27,154 bases of DNA from Planctomycetota bacterium (GCA_024277285.1 JAJRVM010000209.1:1-27154), one strand, 5' to 3'; positions 15,266 through 23,575 are shown, numbered from the stretch's first letter. The notes: generated by a model not told the origin, from the sequence alone. A program made the numbers and translations.

Positions 15266-15888
15266 GGTTATTCACCTCTTGTCCGACACGCCGTGGGTGG
15301 TCCACCACAACAGCAAGAAACATGGGATAAGCTCTACAATCACGTCTGCCAAGCACCGCGGTCGCGGAGCCGACAGAACAGCCAGTAACTCGCAACCAAG
15401 ATTCGTTGGCCAGGGTTGATGGGCTAGGGGTTTCAGGAGGAACGCACTGACGTCACGATGAGACTCCGTTCCGATCCTCTGCAAGCCACTTGGCATACCG
15501 AAACTCTGCAGAAACCACTCATTCGGAAACGAGGTGGATGGTCGAGGTGCGTCCTAATTCCACGAGGCTTTGTTTCAAAACTCGATGGAGCCACTATAGC
15601 TAACCGGTTTCTTCCGTGGCATGACCCTGGAATGTGCCAACCAAAGCAGAACAAGACGTTTTAAGACAAAGCCTAGTCTGTTCCTGTAAGCCTAGCATGG
15701 GATTGGTTAAACGACAATTATTCCGCCCCCCCGAGTGGCTGGTTTTCGGGGCTGTGTGCCTTGGGATGATGCCCTTCGCATTCCCCCCATCCGACAAAAC
15801 CGAGCTGGCGGTTGCTGAACGCGGCCGGTCGTTTTTGATATCATGAGCACCATTGTCCGCTTCATTCTCATGCCATGAGGGCCCCACC
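15266..15888. other. Divergent intergenic region, mostly empty
   Basis: This region separates the minus-strand SnoaL-like gene from the plus-strand FAH gene. Apart from the weak small ORF at 15697 I see no gene, no recognised promoter and no terminator-like hairpin. AGCCTAG occurs twice at about 15669 and 15689. Confidence 0.4.
15697..15846 (+). CDS. Possible 49-residue membrane peptide
   Basis: ATG 15697 opens a 49-codon frame with a basic start (MGLVKRQLF), one hydrophobic stretch (EWLVFGAVCLGMMPFAF, about 13-29) and a charged tail (DKTELAVAERGRS). It ends 42 bases before the FAH start. No clear Shine-Dalgarno precedes it and I know no family, so chance remains the likelier explanation. 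Confidence 0.22.
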   Translation: MGLVKRQLFRPPEWLVFGAVCLGMMPFAFPPSDKTELAVAERGRSFLIS

Positions 15889-16689
15889 ATGAAGATTATT
15901 CGCCAGCTCGATGCGGCGGGAAACCAACATTATGCGCGGCAACATCCCGACGGAACGCTCACCGAAATCGTGGGCGATTTGTTGGGCGAATTCCGTGACT
16001 CAGGAAATTCGGTTCCGGCAGGCAAGCTGTTGGCCCCGCTGACGCCAACCGCCATCCTCTGCATCGGTTTGAACTATCGTCGTCACGCGGCCGAGAGCGG
16101 TTCCAAGACGCCCGAGCGACCGGTGTTGTTCATGAAAGCGCCGTCCGCCTTGCAGAACCCCGGAGATCCCATCCTCTTGCCGACGCACTTGGCCAGTACG
16201 CAGGTCGACTTTGAATGCGAGCTCGCTGTTGTGATTGGCAAGTCGTGTAAGAACGTATCGCGCGAAAACGCACTCGACTATGTGCTCGGTTACACGTGTG
16301 CCAACGACGTCAGTGCACGCGACTGGCAACGTGACTGGGGCGGTAGCCAATGGTGTCGCGGCAAGACGTTCGACACGTTTTGCCCTTTGGGTCCGTGCCT
16401 GGTCACGACCGACGACATCCCGAATCCGAACGCATTGAGTATCAAGACCATTCTGAATGGCCAGACCATGCAGGATTGGACTACGGACGATATGATCTTC
16501 ACGGTCGCCGAGCTGATCGAGTTTCTGAGTGGCAGCACGACGCTGCAGCCGGGCACGGTTATCCTGACCGGCACGCCACACGGTGTCGGTTTCGCGCGCA
16601 AACCACCTCGTTTTCTCCAACCCGGTGACTCGGTCACCATCGAAATCGACGCCATCGGCCAACTGACCAACCCCGTCCAGGCAGAGTGA
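15889..16689 (+). CDS. Fumarylacetoacetate hydrolase (FAH) family protein
   Basis: The 266-residue product belongs to the FAH superfamily, Mg2+ or Mn2+ enzymes that cleave or decarboxylate 2-oxo-acids and related diketo acids in aromatic and sugar-acid breakdown. ILCIGLNYRRHAAESG (57-72) and PVLFMKAPSAL (78-88) are the family entry motifs. The metal ligands are Glu109 and Glu111 in DFECELAVVIG and Asp140 in CANDVSARDWQ. RGKTFDTFCPLGP (157-169) and LTGTPHGVGF (226-235) complete the active site. ATG 15889 is chosen over the in-frame start at 15853 because GAGG lies eight bases before it and the protein begins with the expected strand MKIIRQ. The length and the GLNYRRHA motif fit the 2-hydroxyhepta-2,4-diene-1,7-dioate isomerase/ureidoglycolate lyase-like branch; the real substrate is open. 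Confidence 0.88.
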   Translation: MKIIRQLDAAGNQHYARQHPDGTLTEIVGDLLGEFRDSGNSVPAGKLLAPLTPTAILCIGLNYRRHAAESGSKTPERPVLFMKAPSALQNPGDPILLPTHLASTQVDFECELAVVIGKSCKNVSRENALDYVLGYTCANDVSARDWQRDWGGSQWCRGKTFDTFCPLGPCLVTTDDIPNPNALSIKTILNGQTMQDWTTDDMIFTVAELIEFLSGSTTLQPGTVILTGTPHGVGFARKPPRFLQPGDSVTIEIDAIGQLTNPVQAE

Positions 16690-16713
16690 GTGAACGGGCA
16701 TAGGCACTCCCTC

Positions 16714-16749
16714 TTAACGAAAAACGAGCCTTCGCCCGAAGGGCGTTAA
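16714..16749 (-). terminator. Candidate minus-strand terminator
   Basis: TTAACG (16714-16719) pairs with CGTTAA (16744-16749), and inside CGCCC/GGGCG (16733-16737 and 16741-16745) forms an alternative tight stem with a GAA loop. On the minus strand this GC stem is followed after eight bases by five T. It stands 13 bases behind the stop of the short minus-strand frame at 16762. On the plus strand it may also act as a weak end signal behind the FAH gene. Confidence 0.35.
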
Positions 16750-16761
16750 CACCTTCGTGAG

Positions 16762-16902
16762 TTATTGCACGGCCAGCTCTTCGTCTAGCTGCCGGCGCGG
16801 CTTATTCATCAGCTTGTTTTTCTTTGGCAGGCGGTAGTTAGGCAAAAAACTCAAGGCCCAGCGGGCCGCCAGAGTCCAAGTCGCGCTGCGCGCGTGTGCC
16901 AC
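16762..16902 (-). pseudogene. Possible 3' remnant of an unknown minus-strand gene
   Basis: A 46-codon frame with a GTG but no Shine-Dalgarno ends in the basic and polar sequence LPNYRLPKKNKLMNKP, then RRQLDEELAVQ. It is closed upstream by an in-frame TAA just before 16918. The composition is protein-like and a terminator-like hairpin follows it, which suggests the tail of a decayed gene. I do not recognise the family. Confidence 0.25.
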
Positions 16903-17146
16903 TGCATGCTCGGACGCGCTTTACATCTCGATCGACTTATCACTACCAACCGCCCTGCCAACACGCCGTCGCACACTGCACGCAGTGCGAACCGTCTAGC
17001 GACTCCCCATCTGGTAGCTCGATTGACGCTTCACACTGCTCAACTTGGCGGTTGCGTGTTGGCGTCGATTTGCGCTTTGTTGAGGTATTTTGGAATTAGG
17101 AGACGTACGGAATGAGCAGTGGCACGGACGCACGCAGTGCGAACCG
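16896..17146. repeat. Repeat island with flanking inverted GTGCCACTGC and internal repeats
   Basis: GTGCCACTGC at 16896-16905 faces its exact reverse complement at 17116-17125. Inside, GCCAACACGC (16957-16966) faces GCGTGTTGGC (17054-17063). The 17-mer GCACGCAGTGCGAACCG occurs at 16978-16994 and again at 17130-17146. No gene is supported between them. The arrangement could be a decayed miniature element, or several independent short palindromes. Confidence 0.5.
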
Positions 17147-17169
17147 GCCAGCGCCGCCTTAGGTGACGG

Positions 17170-18282
17170 CTACGAAAAAGATTTTGTGGTCAGCAGGGTC
17201 CAGATCTTGCGTCCGGTGACGCTTAAGGGATAGTCGATCGCGTCGCGTGGGTCGAGCCAGCGCATTTCTTTGGTGCTGCGGCGCGGTGCGGGGCAGGTTG
17301 CCAGGTGGCAGGAAAGTGTGATGTGGAAACGCGTGACACAGTGTTGCATGGTTGCAAGTGTTCCTTGCAGGGAAACGGTCATGCCGGTCAGCTTGGCGAC
17401 GCCCGTTTCCAATTCGTCGATCAGTTTTTTTCCGCGTGTCTGAGTGATTGGAAAGCGAGGGAAGTCCCAAAGACCTTCCCAACGCTCGCCAGGTTGGCAA
17501 CGACGCAACAAGACTTTGTGTCCGGCACGCACTACGACCGCAGCTTCGCACACACGGACCACCTGTTGCTTCTGTTTGGGACGTGGGATCTGGTCCTGCA
17601 GCCCGGCGGATTGCGTGGGGCAGAGCGGGGCAACGGGGCACTGCGTACAGCTCGGTTGGCGTGGCGCGCATACGCGGTTGCCAAGCTCCATCAAGGCCTG
17701 ATTGAAATCACCAACGCGGCGCCGTGGCAACAGCAGTTCGGCAAATGCCCAAAGACGTTGCTGGCTCGCTTGCCTGCGTGGATCTTCGGTCATGGCCAAC
17801 AGCCGGCAGAGTAGACGCATCGAGTTGGCTTCCAGGATCGGCTGGCGCTGGTCCAAGCCAATCGAAAGGACGGCTCCGGCCGTATAGCGGCCGATCCCCG
17901 GTAGCTCTCGCACCTGTTGGATCGTGGTAGGAAACCGTCCGTCGTGTTGTGTCACGATGTTCCTTGCCGCCGCATGGAGTTGCCGAGCGCGACGGTAATA
18001 CCCAAGTCCCTCCCATGCGTGAAGCACTTCCTCCTCGGATGCGGCGGCCAATAGCGTGATGGTAGGGAAGCGTTGCAGGAACCGCTCGTAGTAGGGGATC
18101 ACGGTTGTCACCTGCGTCTGTTGCAACATGATCTCGCTCACCCACGTCTGATAGAGGCCCGGTGAAGGACGCCATGGCATCGACCGCGCATGGGTGGCAA
18201 ACCAGCGCAGCAGTTGGCGTCGCAACCGCTGTCTCCAGGCAGCGTCAGGAAACTCGAACGCGTTCGAATCGCGATTAGCCAA
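17170..18282 (-). CDS. mutY: A/G-specific adenine glycosylase MutY (variant active site)
   Basis: The 370-residue product matches MutY, which removes adenine mispaired with 8-oxoguanine. TWVSEIMLQQTQV (46-58) carries the catalytic Glu50. The helix-hairpin-helix is LPGIGRYTAGAVLSI (127-141). The [4Fe-4S] cysteines are Cys205, Cys212, Cys215 and Cys221 with the family spacing C-X6-C-X2-C-X5-C. A C-terminal NUDIX-like domain that reads 8-oxoG follows (VCEAAVVVRAGHKVLLRR, about 246-262; GLWDFPRFP). At the position of the second catalytic residue, usually the Asp of PILDGNV, this protein has Glu151 in PILEANSMRLL; the codon is clearly GAA. The start at 18282 lies six bases behind the stop of the PPIase gene, so MutY is the second gene of that operon. 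Confidence 0.93.
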   Translation of the reverse strand: MANRDSNAFEFPDAAWRQRLRRQLLRWFATHARSMPWRPSPGLYQTWVSEIMLQQTQVTTVIPYYERFLQRFPTITLLAAASEEEVLHAWEGLGYYRRARQLHAAARNIVTQHDGRFPTTIQQVRELPGIGRYTAGAVLSIGLDQRQPILEANSMRLLCRLLAMTEDPRRQASQQRLWAFAELLLPRRRVGDFNQALMELGNRVCAPRQPSCTQCPVAPLCPTQSAGLQDQIPRPKQKQQVVRVCEAAVVVRAGHKVLLRRCQPGERWEGLWDFPRFPITQTRGKKLIDELETGVAKLTGMTVSLQGTLATMQHCVTRFHITLSCHLATCPAPRRSTKEMRWLDPRDAIDYPLSVTGRKIWTLLTTKSFS

Positions 18283-18288
18283 CCGCGT

Positions 18289-19374
18289 TCACTCCCTTTC
18301 TTCCTTTACGGCGTCCGTGGCCAGCACTCGTGTTCCGGGCTGGAAATGCGGGATCGCTCCGGTGTAACGCACCACATGTTTCGGATCGGGGCGGTCTGCC
18401 AACCAGCGAAACAGATAGGCGGAGACCGCGTTTCGCAACGGTTTGCGGACCTGTTGCCAATCTTTCTGTCCCGGTTTGATTTCAATGCATTGGATCAAGT
18501 GCACTCCGTACGGGCTGACCACCGGGACGCTAACTTCCCCCGCATCGAGTTGGAACGCAGCACGCGAAAACAGTTCCGGCATCGGCTCATGACGACCGAT
18601 CCAATCGAGGTTGCCGCCCTGCTTCGCGCTTGGCGCCTGCGAGTATTTCCGAGCTGCATCGGCGAAAGCCAGTTTGCCTGACACAATCTCCTCGCGGATC
18701 TTCTTGGCTTTCAGCAGGCACTCATCGCGATCCCACTCGGCCGTTGGCCTCAGCAACACCTGTGCGACATGCAAAGTGGTCCCATCGAAATCCCTGTGGT
18801 GGCGTTCAAAATACCGTTGCAAGTTCTCGTCGGTCAAGTACTTGCCCAGGCATCGCCTCCAGCTCAACTGCCACTGCATCATGCGGCGCAACGACGCCGG
18901 GGAGATCGCCAGCGAGTGGAGATAGTCGTCGAGTGTTTTCTCTTGGCGTTCCATGTCATTGTGCAAGCGTTGCAGTGCGACCTCCAGTTCTTTGTCCGTG
19001 CATGCCTCGCCGCGCTGTTGCAATTGGACGAGAACCTTTTGTTGGTCGATCAGTTTTTCAAGGGCCTCGGCCTGCAGCAATTCGCGGGCCTGATCGGTAA
19101 CCTGGCGTTCCCCCACTGCTTGCCGGACTCGCAACTGCACCAGATCGACCGGAATGGGGGTCTCGTCTATCATCGCGGCAATTGCCGACTGCTCCGTTTT
19201 CCGGCTCGTTTCCGCCGCAATATCTTGAGCTTGCGGCGCGTTACACGCCCCAGTCAGTGTGCCGACCACGATGGCGGCAGCGAAGATCGCTCGCGGTAGG
19301 GGATGTTGTGATAGCCTTACCACGGTGCGGCCGTAGCGGCACAACATTAGGCATTTCATCGGATCCGTTGCCAT
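18289..19374 (-). CDS. Exported parvulin-type peptidyl-prolyl isomerase (SurA/PrsA-like)
   Basis: The 361-residue product has an export signal (PRAIFAAAIVVGTLTGAC, ending at Cys44; the lipobox TGAC is imperfect, so either lipoprotein or soluble export is possible). A helical SurA-N-like region follows (about 65-195; LLQAEALEKLIDQQKVLVQLQQ, 99-120). Then comes a parvulin domain (about 200-300) with LHVAQVLLRP, FADAARKYSQAPSAKQGGNLDWIG and PVVSPYGVHLIQ, the conserved pattern of rotamases that help fold exported proteins. ATG 19374 is the first start; ATG at residue 7 (19356), with GGAT before it, is an equally good alternative. It precedes mutY with a six-base gap; the functional link is unclear and may be only shared transcription. 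A 13-base dyad lies 20 bases before the start. Confidence 0.85.
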   Translation of the reverse strand: MATDPMKCLMLCRYGRTVVRLSQHPLPRAIFAAAIVVGTLTGACNAPQAQDIAAETSRKTEQSAIAAMIDETPIPVDLVQLRVRQAVGERQVTDQARELLQAEALEKLIDQQKVLVQLQQRGEACTDKELEVALQRLHNDMERQEKTLDDYLHSLAISPASLRRMMQWQLSWRRCLGKYLTDENLQRYFERHHRDFDGTTLHVAQVLLRPTAEWDRDECLLKAKKIREEIVSGKLAFADAARKYSQAPSAKQGGNLDWIGRHEPMPELFSRAAFQLDAGEVSVPVVSPYGVHLIQCIEIKPGQKDWQQVRKPLRNAVSAYLFRWLADRPDPKHVVRYTGAIPHFQPGTRVLATDAVKEERE

Positions 19375-19393
19375 TGTGAACTACCATTTACGA

Positions 19394-19406
19394 ACAGACT
19401 GTCTGT
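19394..19406. promoter_or_regulatory. Perfect 6-1-6 dyad upstream of the PPIase-mutY operon
   Basis: ACAGAC-T-GTCTGT lies 20 to 32 bases upstream of the PPIase start, in the place of a core promoter or operator. It does not match the E. coli (CTGT-N8-ACAG) LexA box. Confidence 0.35.
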
Positions 19407-19427
19407 GCCATGTCATGGACGAAAGAT

Positions 19428-19453
19428 GAGTTGGGCCACTGAGTTGGGCCACT
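19428..19453. repeat. Two exact 13 bp tandem units
   Basis: GAGTTGGGCCACT occurs twice head to tail and is followed by related GGGTCTGAATACCACT and GGGCCTGAAAC. The array lies in the gap upstream of the PPIase gene and behind the stop of the HEAT-like protein gene. Confidence 0.75.
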
Positions 19454-19538
19454 GGGTCTGAATACCACTGGGCCTGAAACCGAATCTCCCAGGCCGAAGT
19501 CGTGAACGGCTCACGTGATACCGAGCGCAATGCTCTCC

Positions 19539-20798
19539 TTACGGCAAGTCGATATCTTTCAGCTCAAATCGCATCGGTTGGCGAATAATCAGTGACGGCG
19601 TCCGATACACGAACTTACAGTCTGCCAAGGGCTGGTCAAGCACAAACATGAAACCGACGAAGATACTGTCTTCATCCTGGCTAATCAGCCGGCGCCCCGC
19701 TTGCTCGATCCGTTGCCCCGATGCGTCGGTCATATAAGCGTCGTTCTTGAAGATCCAGCCACGATGCGATTCGAGTGCATTGGATGCCTCGTCGAATTGA
19801 ATGTGGACCCGCACTTCCTGAACATCCTCATTCTTGCGTACATCTCGGAGCGTGACGGTAACTCCCGCGCGGTGCTCTTTCTGCTCGGCCTGCTTCTCCA
19901 AACCGGCTAACGTAAACGTCTCGATCTGCCCGGGGATCATCACTTCAAACGTCCCTTGCAGCGACGCGATCGAGCGAGCATTGCGGTCGGGGAGCGTGAG
20001 CGGCACCTCCATGTCGACCATCGGCACATCGCTTTCGACGGCCGCATTCAACCGGCCCCCTTCGCCGTCAACGGGAATGGGCCTGCCACGATTGTCACGC
20101 ACCGAAATCTCGTCCAACGGCAGGGTAATGGCGATCGGCTTGGTGCGTGGTTCCCACGCCACGGACAATCGCACGCGCAATCCCTTGATGGCGGGGTGCA
20201 GGAGGTCGCGCGCGGCTGACACGTAGGTGGGCTGAATACGGAAGACGCCTTCGTAGTACGCTTGCTTCGCGCGATCTCCCAGGCCGTCATCACGCTGCAT
20301 GACGCGCAATTTCGCCCCCTCGCCCGCGTAAGGATAGAGGGTCATTTTGGCTTGATCGAGCACCTGGTCGAAAGCCTTCCAGAACGCTACTTGCTGGACG
20401 TCGACGGTGATGTTCTGGTCGGCCACATCGTCATAGCCGACGATCACATTCCCTGTTTGCTCTTGCAGCGATTCCAACGCGGCGGCCAATGTCATGGTCC
20501 CACGTAGCGTTACGCGAGACGCTTCAACGGCGCGGCTGGCAAACTCCACCTGCAACTGATTGCGCACGCGCGCCAAACGCTGCTTCGCTTCGGGGGACGC
20601 GAGTCCCGCGTCGTGAGGCAGAACTTCGAGGATGTTGGGCCCCATTTTGAGCAGCGTTTTTTCGGCGTTCTGGCGTCGTCCCCATTGATCATCATCCAAT
20701 TGACGCACCAGCTTCGCAACGTGCTTCGCCAATTCCGGTTGCTCAGGTACGTCAATCTGGGCCAATAACCCGCAACTGATCATCACCAGTGACAACAT
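19539..20798 (-). CDS. Secreted HEAT-like protein of planctomycete type, function unknown
   Basis: The 419-residue product starts with a short hydrophobic segment (MLSLVMISCGLLAQ) that could be an export signal, although it lacks the usual basic residues. Residues about 20-80 (VRQLDDDQWGRRQNAEKTLLKMG, SPEAKQRLARVRNQLQ) match the pattern of HEAT-like units often found at the front of planctomycete secreted proteins. The middle part (TLAAALESLQEQTGNVIVGYDDVADQNITVDV, 104-135) resembles the secretin/TonB short N-terminal fold, in which 'aL..l..qtg..i.' and 'vtv.v..v....aLd..L' recur. The rest is beta-rich and unrecognised. Its ATG overlaps the stop of the upstream VOC gene as TAATG, so it is probably translated by reinitiation. 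Confidence 0.75.
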   Translation of the reverse strand: MLSLVMISCGLLAQIDVPEQPELAKHVAKLVRQLDDDQWGRRQNAEKTLLKMGPNILEVLPHDAGLASPEAKQRLARVRNQLQVEFASRAVEASRVTLRGTMTLAAALESLQEQTGNVIVGYDDVADQNITVDVQQVAFWKAFDQVLDQAKMTLYPYAGEGAKLRVMQRDDGLGDRAKQAYYEGVFRIQPTYVSAARDLLHPAIKGLRVRLSVAWEPRTKPIAITLPLDEISVRDNRGRPIPVDGEGGRLNAAVESDVPMVDMEVPLTLPDRNARSIASLQGTFEVMIPGQIETFTLAGLEKQAEQKEHRAGVTVTLRDVRKNEDVQEVRVHIQFDEASNALESHRGWIFKNDAYMTDASGQRIEQAGRRLISQDEDSIFVGFMFVLDQPLADCKFVYRTPSLIIRQPMRFELKDIDLP

Positions 20799-21595
20799 TA
20801 CGAAGGTTCCTCTTCTGGATCGGCCATCTCGACAACATCAAAGGCACCGCCATGCTGGTCGGCTACCATGGCAAATCGGCCTTCCGGAATGTCATGCGGA
20901 TGCACTTGCACGAACCCACCCAATTGCCGAGCGAAGTCGACCGACATGTCCACGCTCTGCACCGCGAAATAGACCATCCAACGCGGCGGCATGTCTCCCC
21001 AACGTTCGTCCATTTCCTGGATACCACTACACTCCTCGCCCTGATGGCTTACGACATAGTATTTCGCATCCCCCGACGTGTAATCGGCAAATTCCCAGCC
21101 AAACAGGCGGCCGTAAAATTCACGCGCTTTTTCGATGTCGCGCGTCATCAGCTCATTCCAACTGCAGCAGTGAAAGTCCTGAGTTAGTTCGGCGCCAAAA
21201 TGCGTGCCTTTTTGCCAAAGCCCGACTTGCGCTCCGGTGGGGTCCCGTATGAACGCGATCTTACCGGCCTCGAAAATGTCCATCGCGCCAAGCGTGACTT
21301 CGCCTCCCGCTTCGGGCACCTGCGCGCAGATCGACTCGACGTCATCTACATTGATATAGCTGTTCCAATTCGACGGCAGTTCCTGCGCCAACATCTCCTT
21401 GCTCATCTGCCCGACACCCGCCACTTTCTTTCCTTCGAGAAGGAACATCGCATAGGGGGCCCCCCCTTCGGTATCGACGTCGACGCTCTCCCAACCAAAC
21501 AACTCGCGATAAAACTCGCGCGCCTGATCCATGTCGCGCGCGACGAGATCGATCCAGCAGAATTGACCAGGTTGATAACCAGTACGAATTGCCAT
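20798..21595 (-). CDS. Two-domain VOC (glyoxalase/bleomycin-resistance fold) protein
   Basis: The 265-residue product carries two VOC domains, about 8-128 and 138-255, each with the opening FCWIDLVARDMDQAREFYRELFGWE or its later counterpart HCCSWNELMTRDIEKA, REFYGRLFGWEF. Each domain ends in the usual strand with FIRDPTGAQVGLWQ or MVADQHGGAFDVVE. This arrangement is that of Cfp30B-like proteins and PhnB-type glyoxalases; activity is unknown for most. ATG 21595 is chosen over the TTG just before it because AGAAAGG lies at about the right distance. No signal peptide is present, so the protein is cytoplasmic, although it is translationally coupled to a putatively exported protein. Confidence 0.88.
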   Translation of the reverse strand: MAIRTGYQPGQFCWIDLVARDMDQAREFYRELFGWESVDVDTEGGAPYAMFLLEGKKVAGVGQMSKEMLAQELPSNWNSYINVDDVESICAQVPEAGGEVTLGAMDIFEAGKIAFIRDPTGAQVGLWQKGTHFGAELTQDFHCCSWNELMTRDIEKAREFYGRLFGWEFADYTSGDAKYYVVSHQGEECSGIQEMDERWGDMPPRWMVYFAVQSVDMSVDFARQLGGFVQVHPHDIPEGRFAMVADQHGGAFDVVEMADPEEEPS

Positions 21596-21598
21596 CAA

Positions 21599-21835
21599 AA
21601 GACCTTTCTTTCAGGCATGGGGCGTTTGCGGAATCGAATTCGCAGCCAGTGCGTGCCGCTACATGTGTGCCACCGTCGGCTGAATCCTGCTTCCCCGCAA
21701 CGGTTTGAACCCTAACCGACTCGTCACGCCGACCGCGGAACCATTGTCCCGCGTCAAGTGGCGTCCAAGTTGAAAGGCGAGCAGCCAATATGGAAACACA
21801 CCGCGTCTTGATTCGGCCTCAGCAAAGCGACGATT
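21599..21835. other. Gap upstream of the VOC gene
   Basis: The minus-strand frame that runs through copy B of the dispersed repeat stays open across this stretch to about 21659 and encodes a protein-like but unrecognised sequence (FPYWLLAFQLGRHLTRDNGS). It has no Shine-Dalgarno or ATG start. I see no other feature. Confidence 0.4.
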
Positions 21836-22005
21836 AATGGAAAACCTTACGTTCGACCGCCGCAAGACGGAGGGCGCGTTGCTCGTAGCTGACCAGTCGT
21901 GCCTTCCACCGGGACAAGCCCGGCGGAGCGTCTTTTCATCAGCGTGCGTTAGCGGTCCCTTCCCCAAGGTGCCGATCGCGTCCTCATTTTCGTGAACGGT
22001 TACGT
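21836..22005 (-). repeat. Copy B of the ~168 bp dispersed intergenic repeat
   Basis: Read on the minus strand, this is the partner of 3541-3708, with the same order of blocks: GTAACCGTTCACG, GGACGCGATCGGCAC, ACGCTGAT, AGACGCTCCGCC, AGCTAC, AGCAACGCGCC and AGGTTTTCCATT. It sits about 140 bases behind the stop of the HtrA-like gene, in the same direction as that gene. Copy A has the same relation to the decarboxylase gene. A minus-strand frame with a TTG start runs through it (HADEKTLRRACPGGRHDWS, then ATSNAPSVLRRSN) and stays open to about 21659. CCGGG-CTTGT-CCCGG is a perfect hairpin in this copy but not in copy A. Confidence 0.8.
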
Positions 22006-22144
22006 TTCCCTAAGCATAGCCGGTTTGCACGACCGACGCGAGCGCTGCGGCCTGGTTCGATATGGTGGGTCGCTTGAACGCAGGTTTGGGCTCACCTGGC
22101 GAAGATGCTTGTACGCGGGAGTACGTGTTGGCTGCCACCGCTGG

Positions 22145-23575
22145 CTATTGCTTGTTCCGTGCCGAGCGTTTCAGTTCGCGCAGTTGCTGCTCGAATGATT
22201 CGAGTCGCGCTGCCGACTGTTTTCGCTCGGCTTCGCTTTTTTCGAGCTGCTTGCTGAGGTGAGCAATCACGTCTTGGTACCGTGCGAGTGCCTTTTCGAG
22301 CAACTTGATGCGCTCCTGGTCGGTCGCCTGCGCGGTCGCAGTGGGAGCATCGGGGCTTGAGGGGCCCGCTCCGAATTCCCGTACTTCACCGACAGTGGAA
22401 CGGGCACGCAAGCCCCCACGGGGCAGGCCTTCTACGTCGATGCGTGGTTGCACCAACATTGTGGCACCGTCGGTACGCGTCGCTGGCAGCAAGATGCCGC
22501 CGCCAAGCACCACGGTAACGGGAAACTGCCGGCCGGCACGCTCGATCAAGAACGTTACCTCGTCGCCCGGTTGCTTGCGCAGTACGGGGCGCAAAGCCTG
22601 GTAGACCGAGCGGATCTTGACGTCATCGGTCGCCACAACGGTATCGCCAACCTGAATCCCGGCCTGTGAGGCCGGGCTGTGCTCCTGCACACGGCTCACC
22701 ACGACGGTTTCGCCGTCACCATCCAAGACCATGCCGACCACCGGGCGGCGGCGTTTCAAGACCAGGATGGAAGCGTCGTTGCCTGATGCACTTTTGCCTG
22801 ATGCGTCGAGTGCTCGGAGCAGACGTTCGATGTGCGAAGCGGGCACCGCATAGGTCCACCCGCCATGCTTGCGCGAGCGATCTGTCAATACGACGATTCC
22901 CACCAGTTCTCCCGCGCGGTTGGTGACTGCGGCGCCGCTCGAGGTCTGGGCGATACGCATGTCACAGCGAAGCAAAGGCGGCAGTGTCGTTTGCGGGACG
23001 GCCACCTCGGTGCCGCTGAGAATGCCAAATGAAATCACCGGTTTTTCGGCACCCCAGCCGGCACCACTCACCACCCAGGCGCCGGGTGCGAGGGGGGCGC
23101 TGGCCATCGGGATCCCCGGCAAGTCGTGGTTGTCGATCTCCAGCAGTGTCAGGCCGGCATATTCGTCGACCGCGCGAACGTGTCCGGCCGCCTGCGCGCC
23201 GCCGGGCAGCGTCACTCGAATTGCGTGATTTACGCCGATTGCCACACTCGTAACCACGTGCCCATGTCCAAGCAAGATGCCGGTATATACGGTGACGCGC
23301 GCCGCCGCGCCGTGCGGTAGCTGTTTTTCGAGTGTCTGCCCTTGGATCCGTTTCTTCTCGGTCTCTTCCGCGTCACCGGTCGGGGTAGCATCGTGCGGCG
23401 GAGCGGGGCGGCGCACTCTCAATGTGACGACCGCGTGTTGCAGTCGCGCAGCAGCGGTTTCAAACGAGGGTGTTTGGGGAGTCGGTTGTTGGGGAGCCGC
23501 TGTTTGTGCAAGCAAGGGGCCGCACGCGATGGCCACCCACCATCCGGCGATCCAGGTGGCCAGCGCCGGTCGCAT
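22145..23575 (-). CDS. Degenerate HtrA/DegP-like protein (trypsin-like domain plus PDZ), probably inactive as a protease
   Basis: The 476-residue product has a signal peptide (MRPALATWIAGWWVAIACGP, cut near LLAQTA), a trypsin-like domain (about 45-255), one PDZ domain (about 275-358; VVVSRVQEHSPASQAGIQVGD is the ligand-loop region) and a C-terminal coiled coil (about 412-476; EKALARYQDVIAHLSKQLEK). The fold follows HtrA: AVVTLRV, GHVVTSVAIGVNHAIRVTL, VDEYAGLTLLEID, QTSSGAAVTNRAGELVGIV. However, the catalytic His of TNNHVV is Ala112, the Asp of the TDLAVL motif is Gly141, and only Ser213 remains. ATG 23575 has GGAG eight bases before it and starts right at the signal peptide; in-frame starts at 23614 and 23626 are less likely. 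It is the third gene behind an ECF sigma and a TM protein, with an 84-base gap. Confidence 0.85.
   Translation of the reverse strand: MRPALATWIAGWWVAIACGPLLAQTAAPQQPTPQTPSFETAAARLQHAVVTLRVRRPAPPHDATPTGDAEETEKKRIQGQTLEKQLPHGAAARVTVYTGILLGHGHVVTSVAIGVNHAIRVTLPGGAQAAGHVRAVDEYAGLTLLEIDNHDLPGIPMASAPLAPGAWVVSGAGWGAEKPVISFGILSGTEVAVPQTTLPPLLRCDMRIAQTSSGAAVTNRAGELVGIVVLTDRSRKHGGWTYAVPASHIERLLRALDASGKSASGNDASILVLKRRRPVVGMVLDGDGETVVVSRVQEHSPASQAGIQVGDTVVATDDVKIRSVYQALRPVLRKQPGDEVTFLIERAGRQFPVTVVLGGGILLPATRTDGATMLVQPRIDVEGLPRGGLRARSTVGEVREFGAGPSSPDAPTATAQATDQERIKLLEKALARYQDVIAHLSKQLEKSEAERKQSAARLESFEQQLRELKRSARNKQ

Noticed and set aside
21665..21740. GGGTTCAAACC on the minus strand as a possible tRNA T-arm.
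   Set aside because: No matching acceptor stem, anticodon arm or D arm can be built around it at tRNA distances.
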